From: Haliclystus octoradiatus
Lineage: Eukaryota; Cnidaria; Staurozoa; Stauromedusae; Haliclystidae
Assembly (NCBI GenBank): GCA_916610825.1
Contig: OU744447.1
Span: forward strand, 8,687,402 to 8,751,401
Length of the DNA: 64,000 nucleotides
Reading direction: 5' to 3'
In this document: positions 42,801-55,900 of the stretch, piece by piece
Position numbering within the stretch: the stretch's first letter is position 1
How the letters are laid out: every line of letters starts with the position of its first letter
Program-made: the position numbers and the translations under genes
Notes under the pieces: generated by a model
Databases searched by the model: none
What the model was told of the DNA's origin: nothing
The model's input: only the letters and a program-made list of their open reading frames with translations

Positions 42801-44025
42801 ATTAAGTGTAATAATAATGACATTAATAAATATATCACATTCTAGTTTTAATCTGATGCACTTTGCATTTTTATAGGCTACAATATATATTACATTATAC
42901 AATATTGCAATATTAGTAGCCTAAGTTAAAACTGTTGACTTCTAATATGAAAATGAATAAGATAATAAAATGATCAATAGCCTACATGCTATATATGGCC
43001 CTACATGTGTAATGTGTGTGTATGCCACTTCTATATATGTATATATATAGGCTGAATAGAAGTTACAAATTAGAAAATGATATTAAAATCTAAAATAATC
43101 ATAAATATAAGCCTGCATCAGTTATATATATATGTCTGTTATTTAAAATATCCAATGCTCTTTAATCGTTTGATCATTTATGTTGCCGTTTCAGTAAAAC
43201 TGTGCAGTTTTTATCATATTTTCATGACAAGAACAGTAATATAAAAAGTTTTGAAAACATTTGCACAATGAAATCACTCAATACGTTTTGTATGAAAAAT
43301 TGGAATCCAGGAAAGAAATATATTTTATCAAATACATTTATAGCCTACATGAAATATTGACTGACTGTGTTATTCAAGGCTTTTTCTTCTTTTAATAATT
43401 CAGATGTCAAGCCCCAAAAATTTGAGAATGCCCAAAATATGTTCATCAAACTTAGTAGTTTATCAGTAGCCGGACGGGTGGTAGCATTCTAAACGCATTA
43501 GGAATATAATAAATTGGTTCTATGGCAATTAAATTTGTTTTGTGACAGTGTATGACTAATTAATATTTAGATTAGTAAAATTAATCAATGATGTTTTAAA
43601 AAAATCACTCATCATTTCTGTGAATCTTATAGTGTCTTGGAAACCTTTGATACCGCAGTCCACTAGCATAGTAGACCTACTCTAAAAAATAGCTAAGATG
43701 ACACCGTTTCCACTTTCTTAGCCATCTCGTCTGACTGTGCTGAGCCACAGGTCAACCCATGAAATATAATCATTTGACCATATCTTTATTTAATGTTATT
43801 TTTATTAATAATATAACATAGCACAGTCAATTACAAAATCTTCAACAAAACTTGTTCAAAGTAGGCTATATGATATCAACCTTGAATGTTGATTTCGTCA
43901 AGCCCACTGCAAAGCCAAACAGCTACCCCGCTACCCCTATATGCTGCAGTCGCCTTATGAGTCTGTAAATCTTGTAAATCTGATTTGATTGGTTTGCCTA
44001 TGTGGTATAAATTAATGCTGAATTG

Positions 44026-44185
44026 CCCTTACAAAAAACAGTTCATGAGTTCATGGTCCAATTAATGAACTTTTTATGAACAGTTCATGAATTCCCATGT
44101 TCACAATTTCAGAAAAATTAGACCATTTAAAATTTATGAATAGTTCTTGAACCGTTCATGAACTCATTAGCTGTTTTTGTAAGGG
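44026..44185. repeat. Foldback MITE of the TTCATGAAC family
   Basis: Ends are CCCTTACAAAAAACAG and CTGTTTTTGTAAGGG; the arms carry GTTCATGAAC words. Inserted within the TTAA-flanked element. Confidence 0.8.
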
Positions 44186-45686
44186 TAGCCCTCTTTGTAA
44201 AATGCCACCTGGCTTTGAAAGTCAAGTCCTTGTGTTCCTGTGCTGGCTGTCGTATACAGATTTGGCTGTAAAAGCTACAACTCCTAAATTTAAAATGGCG
44301 AAATTATAATACTTTGCATGATCTAAATAAGTTGTGTATGAATTCCATGACAGGCATATACCTGTCAATTACATCATGAAGACATATATATAATGGGCCT
44401 ACCCACAGACAGCTACTTGTATAATTAACAACTTATATACTTGTGACACTAACAACCTAATGTATACACTTCCACATGGCATGCTGCTACTGGCCATGGT
44501 AAGCGATCGTTCTTCCTCCATGGTCCTTATCCCTTGAATAAATATAATCATCTAGAACACCAGAATATTATCCAATACAAAGAAGAAATTAAAAGTAGCT
44601 TAAAACAAATTTATTATAATAATACGAGGTGGATCAATTTGACAGACATCAATAACCAACAGCTTTTAAACTATTCCTTTCTTAATTATTCTTATATACT
44701 TGGCAAGTTGATTATTGTTGTGTTTAGTACCTTCAGTTCATATGATATACCGCAAGCCATGAAAAATACATAAAATAGACCTATGTCATTTGCAATATTT
44801 ATTGTGATCGAATTGACATATATTTATTTTTAGGTGCACAAGACAGACGAAAAGAAAATAACGTCAGGCTACACTAGTACAATCATATCAGTCAATGTAG
44901 GCTTATATATGTGAAGCTATGTGACAATTATGTTAATGTTAGAGAAAATAGATATGATCTGATGTGAACGGTATTACAGTAGGCTATTCTATGTAATATG
45001 TATGTGTATTGACCATACTATGTGATTAGCTTGCTTACTTTATTCAAAGTTTTTGCTAAATCATAAACTTAGATGTTGATAAATACAAATGCTGTCATTT
45101 TTTAGTTACTTTAACAACAATGTAGCTGCCACCGTTGATGATGTTTTAAATATAGAGAATAAATGTTTAGATATCTTGAATCTGGAACGACGGAAATATT
45201 TATATAAGATGCTAAGTAAGGATTCCTTGTGTTATAGCTATCACTAAGCAGCTCTAGCAGGTCTATTCAGATGAAGTAGGCTTGTTCTCCATATGTACAT
45301 TGCACTACTAGTTCACATTTATGTATGATAACTATCAAAACCATTGACCGATAAGCAATTGCGTTTTTGCTCGTGGAGGCAGTATGCGTATATAATATTC
45401 TATCCACCTAATAATAGTGAAAATGATGTTTCACACACATCATCGAATCTGTATTGATAGTTATCATAATTAAGAAATGCAAATCAATGCCGCAGAGAGG
45501 ATAGTGACTCAATTAGTTAGATGTACCTCTCCTAGCTGTACTATGTATGTCTGTTGAAATTGTGATACTGGAAATAATTGAACTGTTACAGCACGAAAAT
45601 GATACATTTTGAAATATTTGTCACCCTTTTAACATGTATTATCAAAAAAAAATGTTGACCCGGATGGGGCATCGAACCAGACCACC

Positions 45687-45735
45687 CTCTTTTTCTCCTC
45701 TTTTCTCTCTCTTCTCTTCCCCCTCTTCCCCCCGG
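45687..45735. repeat. Pyrimidine-rich tract
   Basis: About 50 bp of almost pure C/T on the plus strand, ending CCCCCCGG. Confidence 0.85.
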
Positions 45736-47911
45736 CAGGCGAGAACTTCATCCCCCTTTTTCCGCGGTAAGAGTGGGCTGATCACGCGACGTTGTATTTG
45801 AGGTGACCTAGCTCCAAGAAGTCACACAAAACAATTTAAGCGCGATGAATCTGATATAGATTGCGGATTAACACAAATGTCAGGCGGTGCGAGTGTTCCT
45901 TTGTGACTTAGTCTAGTGACACATATTAGTTACGTATTCTGTGTGACCGCAGTACTTCTCAAATCTTAATTAGTAGACACGTGCCCTTCGAAATAGCTTC
46001 ATCCTACGCTATATAAGTTATAGCTATTTTTAACTCTATCTACAAGTTGTTCTTGAGTAAATTTTTCTACAAGATATCCTTTTCATGATCTAGGTGTGAA
46101 TGTAGCCTGACTCGATTTGCACAGTCATGCACAGACGACTTTTCCCGAGATAGATGGTACTGCAAAGTATTAATTGTACTTTTTCGGATTTATTTAAGTA
46201 TTACTAAATTATTAAATAGACATTTTTCAATTATCATTTCAAAGTTCAAGTTTGAAATTGCTGCTTGTCTAGTAAAACTTAAACCATGTAATCGTATAGT
46301 TTAAATACGACTGTAGATAGATATATTATACTTAATAATACTCTAACAAAGTCTTCATCATTCATTCACCAAGCATTCAATTATTATAAAACCATCGAAA
46401 AATCTTCAGTACATTACACTGTAAATTCTATAAAATATCTTGCTAGCCGTTGAGAACGCCGGTTCGCTTTTCGGAAAATAGTACAAAAATGATATGAGGG
46501 CTTGGACGTTTTATTCAAGTTTACAACCATATGCTAGAACTACAGTAATGCATATTCTATCACTTTTCTGTTTTGCAGTATATCTTCATTGCATAAATTG
46601 TTACCCTCTCCATCAACGTTATCTGATTAACAAAATTAGGGTTTTGCAATGTGAAGTCTCGTTCCTGATTATACATACGCGACCAATTTTTTTACCATAA
46701 CTAGCTAGTAATCATTCCTTTTGCTAGAAAGTAGAACATGTTAGCATCATGTCACAATCCGTAGTTTATAGGATGCGGTAATACAGTGGCAGAAGCTACT
46801 TTGCACAAAATACCTTTCTACAGAGACGATAAATCAGATGGACAGATTTCGTTTCTGTGAAAAGAGGACTATAAACCAACGGTTAATAGCGTTCCCACCA
46901 TACATTTTGCTTTTTACCCTCAAAAGAATACTCCATTTTCAGTTCAGACATTTGCTTACAACAATAAATTCTACTTAGCTAGCTATTGTGGTCACCAGAG
47001 AATCTTTTGATATGTGTTAAATATGTGTGAGAATGATATGTAAAAATGTAATCTGTATAACGCGCGCTACGAATGAAACATTTGCTGATTTTTATTTTCT
47101 TCAAATTCGTGAACTTTAAAATCATTAAATCATCTGGAATGTTGCTACTCTTGAGTTTATATGTTCTTCCTTACCTCAGTTTTGTGGGAGAGAAAAATAG
47201 ATTGCCGTTACAGAGCTACGCCATCTCAAACGAAACATCGCGTGATTAATCCGGTCTAAAGTCTATTAGAAAAACCGCACGACTTGTGACTTTGTCGTCA
47301 TAAAGCTAGATCCAATCCCTTTTTTTTCCTCAGCGACATTTGGGTCAAAACACCACTTTGAAGGCATTTTTCACCAAGAAATAATTTCCAGATCGAAAAA
47401 CAAATTACGCCATTGTTTTTTTCACGTCGGGTTCTACTACATATGTAAAGATAGTCTGGGGGTTTATTCCCACTTTAATACAGGAATATATATATGTGGT
47501 TATGTTAGTACAATGATTAGCACACTGACATATTGCTCTATAATAATTATATAAAATTTCAATTCAATAATTGAATCGATTAAGTACATGAACACTGCAA
47601 AAATACAAAATTTATTCTTTCAGTTGATTTTATTCAACTGGTTTGACGATGACAAAGACTATTCAAAGTTGTCATCGAGACAAGAGACTTGGAATAGCTT
47701 GTTCCAGCAAACAGATACTGTATAACAAAATTTCATTTCATTTATTTTGTCAAAATTGACAGGCAAAACAAAGGAGAGTCACATAATATGATCTCTCACT
47801 AAAATGTAGCCTAGATACAACTGATGTTAATAAAAATTGATATAAATTTAAGCATGCAAAATTATTGATCGATTTACATTACGTTGTTTTATAATTACTA
47901 AGTGCCGTAAA

Positions 47912-48656
47912 TTACGAAAATACCTTGCAAAAAGATGAGAGTCTTGTCTCATCAAGACCCCTTTTAAAGGTAGAAAAACTGGCTGAGGTTACAAGTTTTC
48001 TGATAGAGAATTCCACCAAGGTATTACTCTACAACAAAACTGGTACTGAACACAGTCAGTTTTAGCAATACATATTGATTTTAATGTTAATGAATGTGAC
48101 CTCAAGCAATATTTTGATGATTCAATTTTAAACAATTGATCAAATGGAACATCCGCAATTCCATGTAAAATTTTGTAAACAAGGGAAAGATCAGCTTTGA
48201 TACGCCGAACTTCTAGCGATTCAATGTCTAATTTATTTAATCGATCTGTATAGTCAACATAATTGATATTTGCAAAACCGCAAACTCTACGGGTAAATGA
48301 CCTTTGCACACTTTCAAGTAATTTGATGTCTTTAGCCAAATGCGGGCTCCAAACCGGGCTCGATGATTCCAATAAGGGCCTGGCATATGTTTTAAAGGCA
48401 GACATAAGCAGGTATACATTTTTTGAAATGAAACATTTTAATATCAAGTAACTACGAGAATATGCTTTTGATACTATCATTGAACAATGTGCAAATGATT
48501 TGAGGTCCGATGTAAGTATAATACCAAGATCTTTGATTTGTGACACTTGCTGCAGATCATTGTTGCATAAGGAATATATATTGCTTGATAATTTTAAGTT
48601 GCCAACAGATAACACGATAAATTCGAGAATTCACATATTTTGGTGTCAATATTTTG
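47912..48656 (-). pseudogene. Non-LTR retrotransposon (LINE) RT C-terminal fragment
   Basis: The frame from about 48615 reads IKDLGIILTSDLKSFAHCSM, then YARPLLESSSPVWSPHL, LLESVQRSFTRRVCGF and SLEVRRIKADLSLVYKIL: the region after the YADD motif in jockey/CR1/L2-type RTs (VRP-LEY-SPVW; LE-x-VQRRFT). Near 47990 one base is off: in the next frame TSASFSTFKRGLDETRLSSF continues to a stop at 47914-47912. The 5' part is missing. Dead 5'-truncated copy. Confidence 0.85.
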
Positions 48657-49149
48657 GTGAAATTTTCTTAGAAGGGGGTATCGAACAATAAATTGGCGAC
48701 TTCATTGGAGTCGAATCCGGATATGTAACCGTAAATTGGAAGTAAATTGGAAGCAAGTTAAGGTGTGATATCCGGAGTTGAATCCACCACACCAATGTTT
48801 GCCATAGGGTAAATATTTTGGATACAAAGATTCCGACTTTGGAACGATAATTGTAAGATCTTGAAAAATTGAATGGCTTTGAGATAACGGCTCAAGCATA
48901 TTCTAATAAATGCATCAGTAATGTTCATTCAGTATATCGCCAGGCAGAACGATCGGGGTTAGAAAATTATGATTTGAGATTTGGTCTATGTCCTATGATA
49001 ATTGCAAAACCTACTTGCCTATTTGATTATCCCAAATATTTGAATACCCGCACACAATTAACTCTTCACATGACTATATACTTGATTGTATAAACTGAGG
49101 AATTGTTATGCCAATGCATATTGCAATAACGGCTTCCCCTCTCCCCTAT

Positions 49150-50110
49150 GTGTAACCCTTTGTACAGCTTTGTTAAATATTATTGAACAAATTTTTAAAT
49201 CGATGGATCGCCATGATTTGTTAATTCTCATGGACCTCTCAAAGGTGTTTGATAGCCTTTAGCATGACATTTTGTTATCCAAACTACAATTACTTGGACT
49301 ATCTCAGCATGTATTGTCTTGGATGAAAATTTAAATTTAAATGATCGTACTCAAGTGATAAGATCAGTTGGAAACAATTATTCAGCTGAAATTGAATTGA
49401 CGTGTGGGGTACCACAGGGATATATCTTCGGGCCACTGTTATTCTTAGTGTATGTAAATGACCTACCAAATGTGATAAAAAATGATGTAGTTGGTTAGTT
49501 TGCTGACGACACCCAATTGCTTTAAAATTTGCACCCAAAATGCACTGGTGCAACCACAATCATAGAAAAAAAGATAAGCATTAATTGACTGCATTAAGAT
49601 CATGGTTTCAATCAAACTCTCTATTACTTTACTCAAAAAAGACGAAGATTGTAGCAATCGGACATAGAATGGTTAAGGATATGCAGCTACTGACAATATT
49701 ACTAAATGGCGAGAAATTAGAGTATGTGAACAAAGCCAGAAATCTTGGCATTGTGTTTGACGAAAATATGAGTTTTAAGAACCATGTACAACAAATCATA
49801 AAAACTGCAGCATACCGATTACGAGCACTATTACCGATTACCGATTTTAGCCAAGCAACAAAAATTTATACCTCAAGAAATGTTTATTATTAGAACTGTG
49901 GAATCAAAATTCATAGAACCAAGACTCTATGCCATAAAAGTATGGTCTTCAATCAACAAAACAGAAGTAAGAAAGATACAAATTAAAATACAGAATTGGG
50001 CCGCAAGACTTGTGGTTGGCAGAAAGAAATTTGTAACAATGGACAACTTTCTAGACGAACTTGGCTGGCTTGACATTTCAAATCTAGCTGAATAGCGCAC
50101 CGCACAGCTC
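49150..50110 (+). pseudogene. Degenerate LINE reverse transcriptase
   Basis: Recognisable pieces in order: LLILMDLSKVFDSL (D-x-SKAFD), CGVPQGYIFGPLLFLVYVND (VPQGS-LGP), FADDTQLL (the YADD motif, here F), then RSWFQSNSLLLYSKKTKIV, ARNLGIVFDENMSFKNH and KIQNWAARLVVG. Several stops and shifts interrupt it. Same general class as the fragment at 48 kb but not the same copy. Confidence 0.85.
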
Positions 50111-51059
50111 ACCAGTCAGCCCAGAGATATTGGATTTGCCAGATTCAAATTCGGTAAGTCGGTAAATCCAAAAAGTCCGTAAATCGAGTACAAACGAAAG
50201 CATCCCGACAACTACAATTTTGAGATAAAAAATGAAACGAAAACCCATGCATGTGATCACGACAATGTAGCGACAACATGATAGTGATCTCTATAACGAA
50301 GATCATCTTGTCTAGAAAATCGGCCGACTTCAACAAAACCCCTAGCCATTATCTCAAATTTACTTTTGAGATAACGGCCTGCACTGGTACCAGACGATCC
50401 GGGTAAATTTACGCTGAACGTTTTCGATAATTTCTATGTCTTTTATTATATAAGGGCTCCAAAAGGATTATCGGATTCCATTTAATCGGACGAACATAAG
50501 TTTTATAATTATATGCCTGGACAAGCATAGTTGGATTTCTATCAGAAATATATTCAAGAAAAGAAAAGTTCTAGATGTTGCTGACGTAGGCTGCAGTTTT
50601 CGAACAGTGAGCTGACGCATCGTTTTCCATCTGAAGTAATTACAATCACTTCATCAAATCACGTAAGTTTTCGTTGTAGATAATAACCTGTATATCTGAT
50701 AATGATAAATAACAATTTACTACTGGGATATTCAAGTTTCCAAATGAGAATACTTCGCACTTGTGTGTTGCTATTGTCATTTGCCATTTATTGGTGCTGC
50801 AACACTCAAACTGATCAAGAATGAAAAGATGAAGTTAACATTACATTGTGTATTTTTGTTGACACACTGGTATAGTGAAAGAATTTTATGCAGACCTATG
50901 CAGTATCTCTTGTGATAGAAAATTTTGCGTCGTTAGCAAACAGTTTTAGATTAGGATGGTACGACCATTGTCCGTCGCAAGAGGAAATATCGTTTAAATA
51001 ACTTAAGAAAAGCAATGGTCCTAAACGGAACCTTGTGGAGTCAATGACTACACATTTTT

Positions 51060-51100
51060 CAGTTACTCAGAGTTTCACGCTTTATGCGATCTTCAGACAG
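51060..51100 (-). ncRNA. Hammerhead ribozyme relative
   Basis: Minus strand: CUGU (51100-51097), core CUGAAGA (51096-51090; position 7 is free in CUGANGA), stem II UCGC / loop AUAAA / GCGU with one lost pair, GAAA (51076-51073), stem III ACU / loop CUG / AGU, cleavage base A (51064), then ACUG, which pairs less well with stem I than ACAG would. The catalytic core is preserved. Clearly the same family as 20876-20916. It lies about 300 bp 3' of the GIY-YIG remnant on the same strand. Confidence 0.7.
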
Positions 51101-51204
51101 AGTGAAAAATATACATGGATGTTTCCTATTTGAATTTACAAATGTGCAATGCAGCTATTGTTTACAATTTAATAAAGGGCTAATATTTATTGTATCAAAG
51201 TGAA

Positions 51205-51865
51205 AAAGGAAACATTCTAGATTTCCGCTAATGCAAGTTTCAAAACGAAAAGGTGGTCATCAGGCGATTTATTTCAACCATCCTACAAAAATTCATCCGT
51301 ATCCTATATGAGCTTCTGAGTTTTACAGTTGATTGGTTATTGTTTATGCTATTGTTTATTTAACTGTGTCTATTGCATAAAATTCCGGTTTTGGTTGTTA
51401 CGATGTCTTTAGATTAGTGAGATAAAATTTGTACTCCTGGCGGCATTTCGAAATCAATTCCGATCTTTTGTTAAGTAGATTGTCTTTCTTGTAGGTCATA
51501 ATGTGATATTTTTCAGTTAGGCATAGGTTACATTCTTTTGAGGTGTTATTGTAGGCTGCACTGATTGCTAATATTGACCAGTTGATGTTGTATGGCTTAC
51601 TGTTTTCTTTTAGATTCCAAATATGTTTTGAAAGTTCGCTGCTATGTTTCTATTTCTTGTGTTTTAATGTTACTTTGTGTTCTGTGTATCTTTCCCCCGG
51701 GATCTTTCCTTGAATGTTCGTTCAGTGAGGCCGATGTAGGTGTGGCCTTTCAGGTTGTCTGATGTTGTTATTTTTGCTTTGTAGACAAGGTTTGCGGTAA
51801 GACACTATTGAGATAATTGAAATAAATCGCCTGATGATCACCTTCTAGAATGTTTCAGTTTTGAC
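51205..51865. repeat. Inverted repeat enclosing the GIY-YIG remnant
   Basis: GGAAACATTCTAGA...TCATCAGGCGATTTATTTCAA near 51207-51280 is mirrored by TTGAAATAAATCGCCTGATG...TCTAGAATGTTTC near 51810-51860, with an extra 25-30 bp in the left arm. Probably terminal repeats of a retroelement in inverted orientation. Confidence 0.7.
51397..51795 (-). pseudogene. Retroelement GIY-YIG endonuclease remnant
   Basis: Reads LKGHTYIGLTERTFKER, then after a frame change EHKVTLKHKK, ELSKHIWNLKENSKPYNINW, CNLCLTEKYHIM and LLNKRSELISKCRQ to a stop at 51399-51397. YIGLT...F..R followed by H and the C-x-LC-x-xEK block is the GIY-YIG module found in Penelope-like elements. One frameshift and one stop; no RT remains beside it. 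Confidence 0.75.
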
Positions 51866-52841
51866 CCTCATTTTATATGTTAGTGTATTAGAGAGAGATA
51901 GTATAGGGAAAAGTCCACCTTTACAAAATACCGAAGTTGTTACGAATATATAAAGCCTAAGTGAAGAAAAGGCTTCTTGAGGAACATTTCATGTTCAATA
52001 AGGATATCTGATACATGACTTACTTCGTGAGTATTGCGTCCGTATGAAATTTATTCATGAGTTATGTCTAACATAAAACGAACAAGCAAGGCTCTGCAAG
52101 CGAGCGAATAGCTAATCACATTATTTTCTTGGGCATTTTTCACAAAATTTCTTGCTAGGACAAAAGATGAATTGTGATTTCACGTATATATCTTTTACTC
52201 ACACGTGATAAACATCGGCATTTGATTGGACGTATCGTTTTTTCTCACGTGGGAAAAAGTGATACCCGTTATTGATCGGCTAAGAAAACAAACGAAAAAT
52301 ATTGCAGCAAGAAAACATTGCGAATCTTGCAGGGTATATACAAATGATGATATGAGATATTTTCATGGTATAATTAGATACTTCATTTTGTAAGTTTCAA
52401 ACAAAAAATCACTACAGTACGATTGATCACACAGATATTATTACGCCATTTTCAAATAAGTTATTTATTAGATTACTAAAAACTATCATTCTCTTGTGGG
52501 AAAAATAGGCATGTGATATATAAATACATATATATAAAATAATGAATGGAAAAAACCATTTAACCTGAAGTTTTAATTACACACAAAAAAGTATATCCGG
52601 CTACCGTCTATTACCGTCCGGGTATTGTATGCAAAACTCTTTGCAATTATAAGAACGTCAGCTTTGAAAAATAATTCAGTAAGCACTGCAGCTGCCAAGG
52701 GTTATATTTTACTTTACCTCTGAGAATTAAAATTTAGCATATGGAAAATATACTAATAAAAAGCTGCTGGAAATAATATGACAATTGCAAAAACCGGATG
52801 TTCAATTGAATATTAACGAATCACCATCTGTGAATCATGTA

Positions 52842-52900
52842 TTAGAAAATACCAACTGAAGTTAGAATTGCTAACGTTGATGCTATGATGAGTGATAAAG
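52842..52900 (-). CDS. Locus 2 terminal exon: hydrophobic GPI-anchor-like tail
   Basis: 59 nt, entered in phase 1, stop TAA at 52844-52842. The C-terminus reads EYSGALSLIIASTLAILTSV then GIF. Small residues (SGA) before a hydrophobic stretch of about 17 residues at the extreme end fit a GPI-attachment signal; a single-pass anchor is the alternative. The acceptor has a long T-rich tract. Confidence 0.85.
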
Positions 52901-55900
52901 CTGAAAAAAATATAAAAATATAAGTGATTATAGTATAACTATTACAGTACCATGATTATATGCCATTGTTTAGTACATCATACCCATTCTAGTTCCACAA
53001 GGCCCACAATTCCGCTACTCTACATTACCTATACGAAACAGCCATTGGTAAAATGGAGCACAGCAGGGGCATGTGTGGCACGGTCTCCATTATGCCAATC
53101 CAGCATTTCGTATGCCAGTCGAACTTACTAATTATCTCCCCATGCTTAATATCCCTTCATCTCAAGAGCCTCCAAATCATGTTCTGCTCTATGAAAAACT
53201 ATTAAACGATAAGGTTGCACCACACGGGCCAGATAAACTTCTTACATACAGTTGTCTTCTAGACAGGAACGGCCAATAAGATGCTATCTCTGGCTACAGT
53301 GTCACGTGATGGGGATTTCCAATGTGCAGCATGCACGCTGAATGTCTTTCGTAATCATGCGGGCTAACAGAGCTTGCCTAAATATCCAGTGCAGGTGAAA
53401 AGTGGGTCACAGAGCGAGATTGGGATATCAAGCAAGGTGATGATATACTACAAGGCTGGTTGTATAGCAGAGAATAGGAAATAGAAATTTCGGAAGATTA
53501 AGCAAAGTGAGACATTGAGACATTACAAAGACAAAAAAAGCTGAGCACTTTTTAACATGATGATATAAAAAAATGTTGTGAAAACAAACATACCACCAGA
53601 ATATTCAACTCTGATAGCACCACTTGCAGGTTCAAAAATAGATAAAGTTGTCACGTCACCAGATGCATTAAAGTTATCACCAACACCATGTTTGGCAATG
53701 TTAGCAGTTCCTAATCAAAAAACAAATACAAAATTGATGTAAATATAATTCAGCAGCAACCACATATCATAGACGTTTTTATAAGAAACTATAGCATTCA
53801 ATTTCCCAAGTTGCTAACAATAACAAGTTCAAGTTCAATATCGAATTTGTAAAGGTGTAAATAACGAAGGCAATTATTTGCGTTTTCCAATGATTATCAA
53901 TTAAATTGTTTGTTGTTTTCATTTTTCTTGAATATTAAGATCTTGCTCTTTGCTATATAAAATATTAAGTCAAAAATCAGACAAGCATGTTTGCTACTCA
54001 AAGATTCACGCCAAGGTGATCGTCAGGCAAACTATCTATTCATTGAATGTCATAGTTGCTCAAGGAATAAATTACAAGAACCGATATAGGAAGCCAAAAT
54101 ATAAATGGAAAAGATGGTATATTAATAAATTGAAAACACCTTTGTATTTCAATGTCGAATTTCTAGGATTGTGAAAATTTCTCAGAAACAGCTACTTACC
54201 ACTTTCAAGGTTACCAAAAGCAGTAACAAACCATCTTGTATCGGATGTGTTCAAATTATGGAGAAAAGCGTTGCCATTGTATGGGAAAGTAAATCTAAAG
54301 GTAATATTGAATGTGGAATTAAATGACATCAATGCGAGATTGTAGGAACAAGGAGTATACTCATGCAACAAGGAAAATCATGTATGTTGTATATTCACAG
54401 GGTGTAGGGGTGTCGGGTGTGACACCCCCAAATAAATATTTTGAGTAAAATTCGGGCAATGTAGAATCGCAAAATTGCAAAATCGTGCAAATTTGAAGAT
54501 ATTAAAATGTGACTGCAAAATGACCCATTTGTTGGGCTACATTATTTGAATTACCCCCTCTGAGTCAGGAGTAGATCGTTACGGCCGTGTGTATGTATAT
54601 CATTGTATAAGTAACATTGAGACTTTACCACGCTCATGCAATTCAGAATGAAACTCTGCCTCATTGAAAGATATTCGATGTTCTGATGAAGTCAAGGCTG
54701 AATTGTTCCATTAGCCCTTTTCAATGCCTACAATAAATTTATGTTGAAATGTGTCCATTTAACCTAGAGAACGAATCCCAACAGCTGCACCAATTGGGAG
54801 CACATTGTTCGTATACTCTCCTGCTCTTGTCAATTTCCATATAGACATGCCATTTTTAAAGGAATGTAATAAATAAGGTCGATGCTCATACAAAGTTCAA
54901 TTTCTAAATTTTTTCCTGAACCTGTTGTACTAATTTATTGTTTATTTTTCCAATTTTTACCGAGACTTTTACAACGAATTGATAACTAGTTTTTGAGAAA
55001 TTGACAGTTTCCAATCAAAAAGCGGAGGTTTAAAGCCAAGTGTCAGTGTGTCTTAGAATTTCTGGCCGCGACGAGTTAGCATGCACGATATGATCACGAC
55101 AGCTATCGTCTATTGATTTTTCCTTCATAACAACGAAAAACTTGAAAAAAAAAGGATGTTGATGAAAATGGATAGATGCTCGATATTGTCGTGATTATAT
55201 CACGTTTACCCCTCGTGAGAAAAAAAAGAAACATTCCGACATCACTCAACGACATCACTTAACTTTGAATCTCCGTTTTCAAGATTTACAACTCTCACTT
55301 TTCCAAACGCTTTTTTCTAAAAAACAATTTTTTGAATTATGTGAACGAGTGTATATAGACTTCTATGCCTCCGTTGCAATGGTCACTTCATCGTATGACG
55401 AAGAGCTGTAATGTATGTAATTTACATAATTTATTCCGTAATCTACCAATCACATATAGACTCATAAATACCTATTTTCATATCACGTGACCTGTCACTC
55501 ATAGCCAATATATAAACCAATGTCACCATTCATTTTATCAGTAGCCACATATCATAGTAGTTTACAATTTAGCTATCATAATATTATCAAGAATTCCATA
55601 TTCCCATTATTATATTTGTCCTTATTGAATCGTTATATTTACATCGTAGCGAACACAAAATTAACTTCTACATTTCGTTACAGTATAACTAAATCTGCGT
55701 CATCATTAAGAAAGTTACAGTAGTCATTCATTTACAGGAGCTATCATAGTATTTTTTTTTTAATTACATATTCACATTATTAAATTTGTCCTTATTGAAT
55801 TGTCATATTTAAATATCGTATTTGCATCTACACAGTATATGCAACTATGCAAAGACTTACTCGCACGTATGTCCTCCATCTAGAACACTACTTTTTTTGA

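Larger units (their letters stand above)
41369..47478. mobile_element. 6.1-kb DNA element with long inverted repeats and TTAA flanks
   Basis: TTAA at 41369-41372 and 47475-47478 border inverted repeats beginning AGTGGGAATAAACCCCCAGA. They run about 210 bp, to about 41582 and 47261, with few mismatches. A TTAA target fits piggyBac or Kolobok; the AGTGG termini do not look like the CCC ends of piggyBac. No transposase ORF was found inside, although a foldback MITE at 44026-44185 has inserted. Either a long non-autonomous element or one whose gene is split into unrecognised exons. Confidence 0.75.
35174..52841. other. Intergenic region between the two DOMON loci
   Basis: No host gene was recognised. 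The region is built from foldback MITEs, Harbinger-like elements, a TTAA-flanked element and LINE fragments, listed separately. Unlisted parts (such as 40300-41360 and 50120-51050) show no recognisable content. Confidence 0.5.

Noticed and set aside
45640..45740. CATCGAACC near a pyrimidine tract, considered as part of a tRNA gene
   Set aside because: No acceptor stem, anticodon arm or correctly spaced second box could be drawn.
51250..51290. CTGATGA on the minus strand in the inverted repeat, considered as a hammerhead
   Set aside because: GAAAC follows, but no stem II can form between them.
54670..54700. CTGATGA at 54.68 kb considered as a hammerhead core
   Set aside because: No GAAA with a pairing stem follows.
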